Below, one piece after another: positions 55,261-64,000 of a DNA stretch of 64,000 nucleotides. The position numbers and the translations under genes were made by a program. The stretch is from AV40 sp038230255 (GTDB taxonomy: Bacteria > Verrucomicrobiota > Verrucomicrobiia > Chthoniobacterales > UBA10450). The notes under the pieces were generated by a model. It made no database searches. It saw only the letters and a list, made by a program, of their open reading frames with translations, and was not told the DNA's origin. Position 1 is the first letter of the stretch. Every line of letters starts with the position of its first letter. The DNA is taken from the NCBI GenBank assembly GCA_038230255.1, contig JBBRNP010000003.1, forward strand, positions 186,001-250,000, written 5' to 3'.

Positions 55261-56259
55261 GTGAAAAAAGAATATCACATCGCGGTCGTTGGCGCGACCG
55301 GGGCAGTCGGCGCGGAAATGCTCCGAGTCCTGGAACGCAGAAATTTCCCGGTGTCCAAACTGCGGGCGCTCGCATCCGGAAGATCGGCCGGAAAGAAAGT
55401 TGAGTTTCGCAATGAGCCCGTAACGGTGGAAGAACTCGCGGAAAACTCGTTCGACAAGATCGACATCGCATTTTTCAGCGCCGGCGGAGAGATTTCCCGA
55501 AAGTTCGTCCCAATTGCGAGCAAAGCGGGCGCGGTCGTGATTGATAACTCGTCGGTTTTCCGAATGGACCCGGAGGTTCCGCTGGTGATTCCAGAAATCA
55601 ACGGGCAGGACGTAAAGCAACATCGCGGGGTTATTGCCAATCCAAACTGCACGACCGCAGTCGCGCTGATGGCGATTTATCCGCTGCATCGCGCCTTTGG
55701 AATTCGCCGTGTTTTCGCTTCGAGTTATCAAGCTGTCTCCGGTAGTGGCGCGCGCGCCATTGCTGAATTAAAGAATCAGGTGGAAGCCGCTGCCCAAGAT
55801 CGACAATCGCCGCCACAGGTTTATCCGCATCCGATCGCGTTTAACGTCTTGCCACACGTCGATGTTTTTCTCGATGGGGGTTACACCAAAGAAGAAATGA
55901 AAATGCAGAACGAAGGGCGCAAGATCATGCATTTGCCGGAATTCCGCGCGTCGGTCACGTGCGTGCGGGTTCCGGTTTATCGCGCGCACTCGGTTGCCAT
56001 CAGCGCTGAGTTCGAGAAAAAAGTATCGGTGGAGCAGGCGCGCGAGGTTTTGGCAAAAGCGCCGGGACTGGAGTTGGTGGACGAGCCGCCGAAGAATCGT
56101 TATCCGATGCCGCTGAACGTCGCGGGCAAAGACAATTGCGAAGTGGGACGAGTGCGCCTCGATTGCGCGTTGGAGAACGGTCTCGCCTTTTGGGTTTCCG
56201 GCGATCAACTGCTCAAGGGCGCGGCCCTGAACGCAGTGCAGATCGCGGAACTTCTGTGA
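55261..56259 (+). CDS. asd: Aspartate-semialdehyde dehydrogenase
   Basis: NADPH-dependent enzyme of the lysine/threonine/methionine and diaminopimelate pathway. From a GTG at 55261: VKKEYHIAVVGATGAVGAEM (nucleotide binding), SAGGEISRKFVPIASKAG, and catalytic Cys130 in GVIANPNCTTAVAL. His in VPVYRAHSVAIS is conserved. 332 residues, usual length. A 12-mer motif (55456-55467) encodes KIDI. Convergent with the DUF6600 gene. Confidence 0.94.
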   Translation: MKKEYHIAVVGATGAVGAEMLRVLERRNFPVSKLRALASGRSAGKKVEFRNEPVTVEELAENSFDKIDIAFFSAGGEISRKFVPIASKAGAVVIDNSSVFRMDPEVPLVIPEINGQDVKQHRGVIANPNCTTAVALMAIYPLHRAFGIRRVFASSYQAVSGSGARAIAELKNQVEAAAQDRQSPPQVYPHPIAFNVLPHVDVFLDGGYTKEEMKMQNEGRKIMHLPEFRASVTCVRVPVYRAHSVAISAEFEKKVSVEQAREVLAKAPGLELVDEPPKNRYPMPLNVAGKDNCEVGRVRLDCALENGLAFWVSGDQLLKGAALNAVQIAELL

Positions 56260-56278
56260 CCCGGCTGTCGATCTTGCT

Positions 56279-56310
56279 TGTCACGCCGTAGCTCAGGCGA
56301 AGGCGGATAA
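56279..56310. repeat. CGCCGTAGC...GGCGAAGGCGGA repeat
   Basis: CACGCCGTAGCTCAGGCGAA followed by GGCGGATAAGC: a shortened relative of the repeats at 3207-3245 and 27236-27275, just after asd. Confidence 0.6.
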
Positions 56311-56314
56311 GCGA

Positions 56315-56341
56315 AACGGCCCCGGTAAATCCGGGGCCGTT
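56315..56341. terminator. Bidirectional terminator between convergent genes
   Basis: Perfect 11-bp stem AACGGCCCCGG (56315-56325) / CCGGGGCCGTT (56331-56341) with loop TAAAT, between the ends of asd (+) and the DUF6600 gene (-). Confidence 0.8.
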
Positions 56342-56370
56342 CGTTTCAATTTCTTATTTCAGTAGCTGGA

Positions 56371-58194
56371 TTACTGCGGAGCGGGTGTTGGTGTTTCGAC
56401 TGTTCCTTTGCCCTCGTGCTTTTTCCCGCCCGGCTGTCCGGCGGGCATTGGTGCACCACTCGGCGGCAGCGCATTCACGCCTTCTGCTTTCTGTTTGCCG
56501 CGACCTTCACCGTAAGGAACTCCCTGAGGTCCAGGAGCGCCACCTTCTTGACCCGCTGGCGACATTGGCGGCGGCTCGATGCGTCTATTAGGCTTGGCGC
56601 CTGGTTGATTGAAACTTTCACCAGGAGTAGTTGCGCCGGCCGGTGACATTCCCGGTTGCTCAAATTGCTTATTATGTTTGCCCCGTGGCTGATTGAAATT
56701 TTCGCCGGGGCTAGCAACACTAGTTGGAGTTGGACCAACATTCTGGCGTTCGAAGCCTTTTCGTTTTCCTTCTGGTGCGGTAACGCTTTCAGGACCGGGA
56801 GTCGTCCCAGTCGTGGGCGTACCGCCAAACTTCTCGCCGCGTTTGCCTTTGCCCGGCTTCCCATACTCCGGCGCGCCCAACGGGCTGGCGATGCCTTCAG
56901 GGCTCGCGATTGGGCCAGTGGGCGGCGGTGTTCCGCCGAATTTCTCGCCACGTTTGCCCTTACCCGGCTTTCCAGGCTCAGGAGTGTATGGCGATACCGT
57001 GGCTCCGGGAGACTCCACCGGCGCCAAGCTCGCACCGGGTTGGGACTGCTCACCAAATTTCCCCTTGTGCTTACCTTTGTCCGGAAGCGCCGTAGGAGTA
57101 GTTGGCGATGTTAAGCCGCCTGCCGGAGCCGCGGTTGCGCCAGCTTGAAATTGCTGTGCAGCTTTTCCTTTCTTTCCTTTCTCAACTGGCGCCATTCCAG
57201 GTGCCAGGGATGCTGACGGCGCGATCGAAGGATTCGCTCCGGCTGCGGTCGCAGTGTTTCCACCGATTGTCGGTGGCGGAACCTTCTTCAAATCCTGTGT
57301 CTTGATTTTTTCTTTCAGTTGAGTCTGCGCATTGGCATCACCCGCTACTGCCCAACCTTTCTCAACTTTAGCGTCCGCCAATTTCGTTTTCACCGTTGGC
57401 GGCGCGATTTGCTTGGACGGCTTGCTGAGCTTCATCGGCGCGGCCACCACCAGCGCGTTACCCTGGACTTTGTTTAGTCCACCCGATTTGGCGGCAGCCG
57501 AGAAATCAACGTTCGCCTGCCGTTCCAACTTTAACTTTTGAATTGGCCGGCTCGAGTACTGATTTACGACGGCGAGATCAGGCCCGTAGTTATAAACCGT
57601 TTTGTTTTTATAAGTGATGTTTGTGACGTTCACCGTTTGATTGATATAGGTGACGTTTTGATTCACATTGACAATCCGCGAACGAAGGACCGGTTCGCCG
57701 ATGTAGCGGACGTCGACGAAATTGTAATATCCCGGGCCAATGTCGAATTCGACGTCCAAATGACCGGTAAGCGGCCGGCCTTCATAGACGACTTCTGTTT
57801 CCGGCGGCAATGGTGCCCAGCCAGCATAACCGCCACCGAAACGCCAGGAGACCCAAGCCGGACCCCATTCGTAACCGGGTCTCCAAACCCAGCCGTAATC
57901 AGCCAGCCTAACCCAGCGTCCATAATGGTAAGTGGCCCACCCGAAATCCTCGTACGAAACCCAGGTCCATCCCTCATCGGTGTAGGCCCAGTAGCCATCC
58001 GCATACGGCCGCCATGAGGAATCGCTCACAACTACGTCCGGCTGCCAGCAATAGCCGTAATTACCAACCTCGATCCAGCTCCCACCTTCGAGGTTGTTGT
58101 AAAAGAAATCGACCGAAACGTCCTGGCTTTTGGCCTGGGGCGCGAAGGGCAGAAGAAGGACTGTTACTACAAAGACAAACAGTAGTTTTTTCAT
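56371..58194 (-). CDS. DUF6600-like exported protein with Pro/Gly/Lys repeat tail
   Basis: A 607-residue exported protein. Signal peptide (KKLLFVFVVTVLLLPFAPQA), then a Trp/Tyr-rich domain (residues about 25-135) with repeated units such as WRPYADGYWAYTDEGWTWVS and YGRWVRLADYGWVWRPGYEW, typical of DUF6600. A middle region (about 160-330) is followed by a disordered C-terminal tail with near-identical GKPGKGKRGEKFGGTP units (DNA around 56820-56870 and 56935-56985). Such proteins are common in Verrucomicrobiota and Acidobacteriota with no proven role; surface or cell-wall binding is plausible. Confidence 0.8.
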   Translation of the reverse strand: MKKLLFVFVVTVLLLPFAPQAKSQDVSVDFFYNNLEGGSWIEVGNYGYCWQPDVVVSDSSWRPYADGYWAYTDEGWTWVSYEDFGWATYHYGRWVRLADYGWVWRPGYEWGPAWVSWRFGGGYAGWAPLPPETEVVYEGRPLTGHLDVEFDIGPGYYNFVDVRYIGEPVLRSRIVNVNQNVTYINQTVNVTNITYKNKTVYNYGPDLAVVNQYSSRPIQKLKLERQANVDFSAAAKSGGLNKVQGNALVVAAPMKLSKPSKQIAPPTVKTKLADAKVEKGWAVAGDANAQTQLKEKIKTQDLKKVPPPTIGGNTATAAGANPSIAPSASLAPGMAPVEKGKKGKAAQQFQAGATAAPAGGLTSPTTPTALPDKGKHKGKFGEQSQPGASLAPVESPGATVSPYTPEPGKPGKGKRGEKFGGTPPPTGPIASPEGIASPLGAPEYGKPGKGKRGEKFGGTPTTGTTPGPESVTAPEGKRKGFERQNVGPTPTSVASPGENFNQPRGKHNKQFEQPGMSPAGATTPGESFNQPGAKPNRRIEPPPMSPAGQEGGAPGPQGVPYGEGRGKQKAEGVNALPPSGAPMPAGQPGGKKHEGKGTVETPTPAPQ

Positions 58195-58303
58195 AGTCGG
58201 TTTAGTGATTTAGAGCGTTGGACTTTCGCGGGGAGAACTTTATTCACTGGTGTCCGGCGTCGGAAACCCTACGCCCCCACTAAGATATCGCATTTGCCGC
58301 CAA

Positions 58304-59818
58304 TCAGCGTGGCCGCAAAACAAGAAATGATCTGACCCGATGCCGGCAAACCGACAGCACCTGTGCCTGCCGCGGATCGAGCGATTGAACGATTTTGTTA
58401 TAATCGGCCACGGAATTGATCGCCTGTTGGTTCACTTCCTCGATCACGTCGCCTTTTTGGAGATCGGCGACACCGGCGTCCGGATCAACCGCAGTTACGA
58501 CAACACCGTGAACACCATTGGGGAGATCCAGTTGGCGCGCGAGCTCGGGCGTTAGCTGACCGACGTGGATTCCGGCGAGACCGCTGCCGCCGCCTTCAGT
58601 CTCGTCGCCGGGGGTTGGCCGAGTCGGTGGCTGTTGCGGCACGACGCGACCGGTTTGATAACCAACCGGCTGCTCCTTGATTTGCGTGGCCACACTCATC
58701 GTTTTTCCAGCACGCACAATTGCCAGTTCGACTTTTTTGTTGAGGTCCGCTTGCGAAACCAAGTTGCGTAAATCGGTAAAGCTCTTCACTTCGTGGCCAT
58801 CAAATTTTTTTATGACGTCACCTTTTTGGAGATGCGCTTCTTCAGCTGGTGATCCAGGCACGATTTCATCCACGACCACGGGTTCGCCTGGCGACAGCGC
58901 CGGTTGGCCCGCTTGCGGCACTCGCATCTGAATACCGAGATATCCGCGAATAATCCGTCCCTTCTTCAACAAACTTTCAAGCGCAGTCCGGACGGTATTT
59001 GAGGGAATGGCAAAGCCGATTCCCTGCGAACCGCCGCTGCGCGAAATAATCGCGGTATTAATACCGACGACTTCACCGCGGAGATTGACAAGCGGACCGC
59101 CACTATTGCCCGGATTGATCGCGGCATTTGTCTGAATTAAATCGCCAAACACATCAGCGCGATTCGGCCTTCCTTTCGAACTGACAATTCCGTCCGTGAC
59201 CGTTTCGTCGAAACCGAACGGGTTACCGATCGCGAGAACGAAGTCGCCCGCTTGAACAGTATCGGAATCTGCGAGCTTGAGGGGCGTCACGGTTGGGTTG
59301 TCGATCTTCAGCACGGCGAGGTCGACTTGATCGTCGGCCCCGATCAAGCGCGCTTTCTCGGTGCGACCATCGCTCAACTGCACTTCGATCTCGTCCACCT
59401 GATCAACGACGTGATTGTTAGTGATGATGTGACCTTCTTTGGTAACTATCACGCCCGAGCCTAACGAATTCTGCACCATTGCATCCTCGTTCGGATTTTG
59501 AGATCCGCGCGGCCGCCGAAAGAAAAAACCAAACGGGTCGAGCTGATTCTGCCGCTCAATCGCGATCTTCTTGGTCGTTTTCACGGCCACGACCGACGGC
59601 ACAACGGCGGTGACCAACGCCCGGCGTTCGCGGTTGAGCGCCTCAAGCGATGCGACTTGCTTCGGGTCGACATTCGGAGAGGAAGCCAGCGTATACTTTT
59701 CCGGAGTGGTGCGTGGGAGAGTTCCGAGGCCACCATGCTTCAAGCGGTAATTGTACAAGGCTGAGATCGCGAGACTGAGCAGTGCGACAAAGGCAAAAAA
59801 TTTCAGCAAGTTCTTCAT
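58304..59818 (-). CDS. HtrA/DegP-family periplasmic serine protease
   Basis: Periplasmic quality-control protease of 504 residues. N-terminal membrane/signal segment (LLKFFAFVALLSLAISALY), trypsin-like domain with ITNNHVVD (His), DQVDLAVLKI (Asp) and INPGNSGGPLVN (Ser), then two PDZ domains (GYLGIQMRVPQAG... and GLAGIHVGQLTPELARQL). The ATG (59816-59818) overlaps the recG stop as TAATG. About 110 bp between this gene and the DUF6600 gene show no further feature. Confidence 0.92.
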   Translation of the reverse strand: MKNLLKFFAFVALLSLAISALYNYRLKHGGLGTLPRTTPEKYTLASSPNVDPKQVASLEALNRERRALVTAVVPSVVAVKTTKKIAIERQNQLDPFGFFFRRPRGSQNPNEDAMVQNSLGSGVIVTKEGHIITNNHVVDQVDEIEVQLSDGRTEKARLIGADDQVDLAVLKIDNPTVTPLKLADSDTVQAGDFVLAIGNPFGFDETVTDGIVSSKGRPNRADVFGDLIQTNAAINPGNSGGPLVNLRGEVVGINTAIISRSGGSQGIGFAIPSNTVRTALESLLKKGRIIRGYLGIQMRVPQAGQPALSPGEPVVVDEIVPGSPAEEAHLQKGDVIKKFDGHEVKSFTDLRNLVSQADLNKKVELAIVRAGKTMSVATQIKEQPVGYQTGRVVPQQPPTRPTPGDETEGGGSGLAGIHVGQLTPELARQLDLPNGVHGVVVTAVDPDAGVADLQKGDVIEEVNQQAINSVADYNKIVQSLDPRQAQVLSVCRHRVRSFLVLRPR

Positions 59819-61875
59819 TAGCTAATGTTGGAAAAGGTTCGTCCCTGTTTTTCGACAATCAACTGCTGGAAACGTTGATTCTGCGACGACTCGAGCCTGG
59901 GATCGGTCGCGAAGATCGACATCGCCGCCGCGCGCGCGCGACGCATCAACTCGGCATCGCGCTTGAGGTTACCGATCTTCAACCCCGGCAAACCACTCTG
60001 GGCTGTCCCTAATAAATCGCCCGGCCCGCGGAGTTCCCAATCCGCTTCCGCCACCTCAAAGCCATCAATCGTCTTCTCTAGCACGGCCAATTTCGCCGCC
60101 GCTTCTGACGACGGCTCCGAGGTGAGCAATATGCAATACGACTTATGCTCGCCCCGACCGATACGACCGCGGAGCTGATGGAGCTGGGCCAAACCGAACC
60201 GCTCAGCGTTCTCGATCAACATGATCGTTGCATTTGCAACATCGACACCAACCTCGATCACGGTCGTGCTGATCAGCGCTTTGGTTTCGCCGCGGCGGAA
60301 TCGTTCCATGATTTCCTGCTTTTCCGGTCCAGGAATTCGTCCGTGCAACAATTCGCAAGGGCATGGGTGCAAACGTTCGCGCCAGCGCTCGTACTCCGCT
60401 GCGGCCGCTTTCACCTCCAGTTTCTCGCTCTCTTCAATCAGCGGATAAACAACATAAAGCTGGCGCCCGGCTTCCAATTGCTTACGCAGGAAACTCAGCA
60501 CCTCGCCGAGTTTTGAGGAATCCCGCACCGCGGTAATAATCTTGCCGCGACCGCGTGGCATCTCGTCCAGGATCGAAACATCAAGATCGCCGTAAACCGT
60601 CATGGTGATTGTGCGCGGAATCGGCGTGGCCGTCATCACCAGGACGTCGGGCGCGGGCTCGCGACTGGTTAGGTGCGCACGCTGGGCTACGCCGAATTTG
60701 TGCTGCTCGTCGATCACGACGAAGCCGAGTTTCGAAAAGGAAACTTTTTCGTAAAGCAACGCGTGGGTCCCAATAATGACGTCCGCGTCCTCGTCACCTT
60801 CGACCAACGGCAAGAAGCTTTCTTCCTGACGCGAGGCCGTTCGGATCGACAACTTCACGCCGAGCGGTTCCAGCCAGCGCCGAAGCACAGCGTAATGCTG
60901 TTCCGCCAAAATTTGCGTCGGCGCCATGAACGCAGCCTGATAGCCTGCCTCAACCGCAAGTAGAATCGCCGCGATCGCAACCACTGTCTTTCCCGAGCCG
61001 ACATCACCCTGCAAGAGGCGATTCATCGGATACTTCGCGGCCAAGTCACTCTTGATCTCGGCGATGACCTTTCTTTGCGCCGTTGTTAGTTCAAACGGAA
61101 GCGCGCGCAGAAATTTCTCCAGGAGCTCCCCTCGCCCACAGTGCGCGGCGCTCAGGCGCGCATGCGCGTCGGTTCTCCGGGACGCGATCAGCATTTGCAT
61201 TGCAAAGAATTCCGAAAGGACCAGGTGTTCGCGCGCCTCACTGAGCAATTCCCAAGTTTCGGGGAAATGAATCGCGCGAATCGCTTCGCCGCGGTCGCCG
61301 TTCTTCAAGTTCTCGGGAAGCAGTGGCTCAATCGGCGCAGTATCGAGCTCCTGAAGAAGTCGATAAATGATGCTGCGCAGCATTCGTTGATTGAGACCCT
61401 CGGTCGCCGGATAGATCGGTGTGATCCTGCGAAGATGGATCGATTTCTCCTCGTCGTTCTCGATCACTTCGAACTCGGGATGATCCATGCAAATCCGACT
61501 TCCGCGCAGCCGGGGCTTGCCGAAAACGACGAGTTGTTGGCCGGTCGCGATCATTTTCTGGACGTAATGCAGATTGAACCAGCGGCAGATGAGCGGCTGG
61601 CTCAACGCGTTCGCATTCGGTTCCTGTAACGTCGCCTCGAAAATCTTTTTCCAGCCACCGAAACGCCGGAGAGATGTCTTGATCACTTCGCCGGAAAGGC
61701 AGATTGAGACGTCGCTTTCATCGCGAGGAAATTCCGGAAATTGATGTCGATCTTCGTGTCGCCGCGGGAAATGCGTCAGCAAATCTTCGGCGGTGGTAAT
61801 GCCTAGTCTCCGCAGCGCCAGAATTTTCGGGCGCGGAATCCAATCGAGCTCTTCCAGCGGCTGCGAAATTTCCAT
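59818..61875 (-). CDS. recG: ATP-dependent DNA helicase RecG
   Basis: Branch-migration helicase of 685 residues for fork regression and recombination. The wedge/OB domain (VFGKPRLRGSRICMDHPEFE) precedes helicase motifs: LLQGDVGSGKTVVAIAAILL (Walker A), VIDEQHKFGVAQR (DEQH), VMTATPIPRT, and VIEVGVDVANATIMLIENAE. The C-terminal LHQLRGRIGRGEHKSYCILL is the RecG signature. It overlaps recJ by one base (TAATG). Confidence 0.96.
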   Translation of the reverse strand: MEISQPLEELDWIPRPKILALRRLGITTAEDLLTHFPRRHEDRHQFPEFPRDESDVSICLSGEVIKTSLRRFGGWKKIFEATLQEPNANALSQPLICRWFNLHYVQKMIATGQQLVVFGKPRLRGSRICMDHPEFEVIENDEEKSIHLRRITPIYPATEGLNQRMLRSIIYRLLQELDTAPIEPLLPENLKNGDRGEAIRAIHFPETWELLSEAREHLVLSEFFAMQMLIASRRTDAHARLSAAHCGRGELLEKFLRALPFELTTAQRKVIAEIKSDLAAKYPMNRLLQGDVGSGKTVVAIAAILLAVEAGYQAAFMAPTQILAEQHYAVLRRWLEPLGVKLSIRTASRQEESFLPLVEGDEDADVIIGTHALLYEKVSFSKLGFVVIDEQHKFGVAQRAHLTSREPAPDVLVMTATPIPRTITMTVYGDLDVSILDEMPRGRGKIITAVRDSSKLGEVLSFLRKQLEAGRQLYVVYPLIEESEKLEVKAAAAEYERWRERLHPCPCELLHGRIPGPEKQEIMERFRRGETKALISTTVIEVGVDVANATIMLIENAERFGLAQLHQLRGRIGRGEHKSYCILLTSEPSSEAAAKLAVLEKTIDGFEVAEADWELRGPGDLLGTAQSGLPGLKIGNLKRDAELMRRARAAAMSIFATDPRLESSQNQRFQQLIVEKQGRTFSNIS

Positions 61876-63575
61876 TAAGTCCTCGGCGCGGATTCACGGA
61901 CCGCTTCCACTCGCATTTCCAAACGCGTTTCGCCTTCGTATTCGTCCGGCCGGATTCGAAAGGCAATGTCCCAAGGTTGCTTCGGAAGCGCATCGGCTGC
62001 TGCGCCGAAGAAAATCGCGCGTTGATGGTAATTGCGCTGCCGAAGACGCAACTGCAAGTGCCTTTCGCCAACAACACGCGGGGCGGCGACCGATTCAACT
62101 TCCCGTGCAAAAAAAAGCGGCTGCGGATTCCCGTTACCAAAAGGCTGCAGCCTCTCGTGCCATCCTAGAAAATCGAAGTTCAATTCCGAGAAGGTGATCT
62201 CGTGATCGATTTGCAATCGCGGCTGCAAATCTTCATCGGACAAGAGCTCGCGCGCCGTTTGACGGAATCGCTTCGCGAAAAGATCGAGATTCTTCTCCTG
62301 AATAGTAAGCCCCGCTGCCATTTCGTGTCCGCCGTACTTGTCGATCTTGTCCGCGCATCGAGTCAATGCCTGCACCAAATTAAAACCTTCAATGCTCCGG
62401 CCACTGCCTTTCCCGACGCCGTTCTCATCCACACCGATCACAATCGCGGGCCGATGATGTTTGTGCACGATGCGCGAAGCAACAATACCGAGAACGCCCG
62501 GATGCCAGCCTCGCTCGAAAACGACGATGGTCGCATCGCGCTTTGAGTCGAACTCCTGCGAGATCTTCTCTTCGGCCGCCGCAAAGATTTGCTTTTCAAC
62601 CTCCTGTCTCTCCCGATTTTGTTTGTCTAAAAATTCGGCGAGCGCGCTCCCTTCGGTTTCGTCCTGGGTGAGCAACAGCCGAAGTGACTTTTCGGCGGTG
62701 CTCAAACGTCCGGCCGCGTTCAAACGCGGTCCAAGCCGATAACCGATATCCTCGGTGAAAATTGGCGGTCTCACTCCGCTCACTTGGATTAATTTTTTCA
62801 AACCCGGCCTGGTTGATCTCGCAATTTCGATGGCACCGCGCTGGACCAGTGTGCGGTTTTCACCGCGCAGCGGGACGATGTCGGCCACGGTCCCAAGCGC
62901 GACCAGGTCCAGCTTTGATTTGAGATCGAAATCAACCGGCCGCGTTTTCAACAGCGCGTGGCAAAGTTTGAAGACAATTCCAACACTGCACAGATAATGA
63001 AATGGCGATGTCGGATCGATCTTTGGATTCACGATTGCAACGCATTTCGGCAGCTCGGATTTGGGCTCGTGGTGATCGAGCACGATTACGTTCACGTCGC
63101 GCTTCTGAAGATCGACAATCTCCGCCGTCGAAGAGGTTCCGCAGTCGAGCGCGATCAGAAGCTGCGGATGAAATTGCTCGACGCAGCGCTCGACACTCTC
63201 GTGATTCAGGCCATAGCCTTCCTCCATCCGCAGCGGCAAAAACAAATCCGGGGCAACGCCGTAAGCACGGAGCGTTTCGGCAAGCAAAGCAAGCGACGTG
63301 ACTCCGTCGACGTCGTAATCGCCAAACAGGACAATTCGCTCATGTCGATCCAAGGCGGAGAAAATGCCCGTGACCGCCGCCTCCATGTTCGGTAGTAAAA
63401 ATGGATCGCTTAACGATTTCAGGCGCGGCTGGAGGAACTCCTGGACTTCATCGGCCGTGCCGAACCCCTTTCGAAATAGGAGGCGGGCGATGCATTCACA
63501 GCCGCAGATCTCACTCCAGGAAATTGGTCCGCCATTCAGTTTCTCAGGCGGAAGAAGGATCCAGCGGCTTTGCAC
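61875..63575 (-). CDS. recJ: Single-stranded-DNA exonuclease RecJ
   Basis: 5'-3' ssDNA exonuclease of the DHH family (566 residues), acting in RecF-pathway recombination and repair. Motifs: LFGDYDVDGVTSLALL, IALDCGTSS, VIVLDHHEPKSELP (DHH) and GGHEMAAGLTI (DHHA1). The GTG start at 63573-63575 fits the family N-terminus. It leads recJ-recG-htrA, each overlapping the next by one base. Confidence 0.95.
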   Translation of the reverse strand: MQSRWILLPPEKLNGGPISWSEICGCECIARLLFRKGFGTADEVQEFLQPRLKSLSDPFLLPNMEAAVTGIFSALDRHERIVLFGDYDVDGVTSLALLAETLRAYGVAPDLFLPLRMEEGYGLNHESVERCVEQFHPQLLIALDCGTSSTAEIVDLQKRDVNVIVLDHHEPKSELPKCVAIVNPKIDPTSPFHYLCSVGIVFKLCHALLKTRPVDFDLKSKLDLVALGTVADIVPLRGENRTLVQRGAIEIARSTRPGLKKLIQVSGVRPPIFTEDIGYRLGPRLNAAGRLSTAEKSLRLLLTQDETEGSALAEFLDKQNRERQEVEKQIFAAAEEKISQEFDSKRDATIVVFERGWHPGVLGIVASRIVHKHHRPAIVIGVDENGVGKGSGRSIEGFNLVQALTRCADKIDKYGGHEMAAGLTIQEKNLDLFAKRFRQTARELLSDEDLQPRLQIDHEITFSELNFDFLGWHERLQPFGNGNPQPLFFAREVESVAAPRVVGERHLQLRLRQRNYHQRAIFFGAAADALPKQPWDIAFRIRPDEYEGETRLEMRVEAVRESAPRT

Positions 63576-63666
63576 CGATTATTTTAGCTGCCGGACATTT
63601 CCTGACAACTCCGAGACGCGCTCATAAGCAGTTGACTCGCGACTGGGCTCTAAATAGACAGAGGCT

Positions 63667-64000
63667 GTGAAATCGATCGCAACCTTGTTGTCCGCGAGTC
63701 TGCTTGCTTTGTCCGGGTGCGCACTAAGCAAGAAGATGCTGGAGCAGCCAAGCGGGCCGCCACAAAAAGAGTCGGCCAAGCTGGAGCGTAAAACCGAGGT
63801 GTTTACTGGAAAAGTTGTGCTGGTTGACGGGGCATATCGACTCAGTCTCGTGAAAGACCCCGACACGCTGCTGCGTCTGACCCGCGCTCGGAGAGAGAGC
63901 GAATTTGCGAAGCAGCAGATTAATTTGAGGAAATATTACGAAAAAACGATCTCCGTGAACGGAACGCTTTTTGACGAATGGATTTTCGGCGCGGACATCG
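63667..64000 (+). CDS. Lipoprotein, truncated by the window edge
   Basis: An open frame from GTG 63667 runs to the right edge without a stop (about 111 codons). It begins VKSIATLLSASLLALSGCAL, a lipoprotein signal with lipobox LSGC. The mature part has KTEVFTGKVVLVDGAYRLSL and ISVNGTLFDEWIFGADI, suggesting a small OB-like beta domain. Unknown function. Divergent from recJ. Confidence 0.65.
   Translation, partial: MKSIATLLSASLLALSGCALSKKMLEQPSGPPQKESAKLERKTEVFTGKVVLVDGAYRLSLVKDPDTLLRLTRARRESEFAKQQINLRKYYEKTISVNGTLFDEWIFGADI

Noticed and set aside
63579..63866. Reverse frame of 95 codons near the right edge
   Set aside because: Antisense to a forward lipoprotein frame with a clear signal and lipobox.

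Overview
The window looks like chromosomal DNA of a soil-type Verrucomicrobiota bacterium, probably Spartobacteria/Chthoniobacterales. This is an inference from moderately high GC, Gram-negative envelope genes, DUF6600 and TMTC-like families, and abundant short palindromic intergenic repeats of the CGCCGTAGCCTTGGCGAAGG and TGTAGCGGCGGTC types. No rRNA, prophage, CRISPR array or intact insertion sequence was seen. One tRNA-Pro(GGG) is present.

Layout. 1-3740 (-): type II secretion/pseudopilin operon gspH-I-J-K-L-(M). 3862-6938 (+): tatA, an acyl carrier protein, a GT4 glycosyltransferase and a GntR-type regulator. 7123-17495 (+): an RHS polymorphic-toxin locus, with a 2232-residue SpvB/FG-GAP/RHS protein, a displaced orphan RHS tip carrying a lipase-like toxin, small exported immunity candidates, and two copies of a 130-nt hairpin-rich element. 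17500-19525 (-): LOG protein and an alpha/beta hydrolase. 19638-24594 (+): a DUF2934 protein, then egtB-egtD (ergothioneine synthesis) and an ABC transporter whose binding protein and permease are fused. 24737-26101: aldehyde dehydrogenase. 26103-32450 (-): a GT2 polyprenyl-phosphate sugar synthase and three TMTC-like GT-C/TPR glycosyltransferases. 32495-34654 (+): HDAC-like deacetylase, tRNA-Pro, ychF. 34735-36259 (-): zinc-ribbon coiled-coil protein and a membrane redoxin with an in-frame TGA at its catalytic Cys position (candidate selenoprotein). 36353-43000: OPT transporter, nagZ, nadD-rsfS, FKBP, and a lysozyme-like/L,D-transpeptidase pair. 42981-47633 (-): cinA, clpX-clpP-tig. 47671-53778 (-): hutH-hutU-ftcD-hutI histidine degradation. 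53827-56259: small exported proteins, an L,D-transpeptidase, asd. 56371-63575 (-): DUF6600 protein, HtrA protease, recG, recJ. A lipoprotein gene runs off the right edge.

How the genes work together. Tight overlaps (ATGA, GTGA, TTGA, TAATG) mark translationally coupled units: gspH-M, egtB-D, the ABC pair, clpP-tig, hutH-U-ftcD-I and recJ-recG-htrA. Cell-wall and envelope quality-control genes recur (two L,D-transpeptidases, NagZ, HtrA, FKBP, trigger factor, ClpXP).

Most notable signals: (1) a candidate UxxC selenoprotein with a SECIS-like hairpin directly after the TGA; (2) a dispersed 12-mer, AAGATCGACATC, with at least 15 exact copies on both strands and in all reading frames; (3) the covarying 130-nt elements framing the RHS orphan cassette; (4) an 11-bp-phased CTGTTC operator-like array before the giant RHS gene; (5) egtBD joined to an EgtUV-like transporter with reversed domain order. 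Two probable single-base frameshifts and two apparent non-canonical starts (ATC, ATA) may be biology or may be assembly errors.
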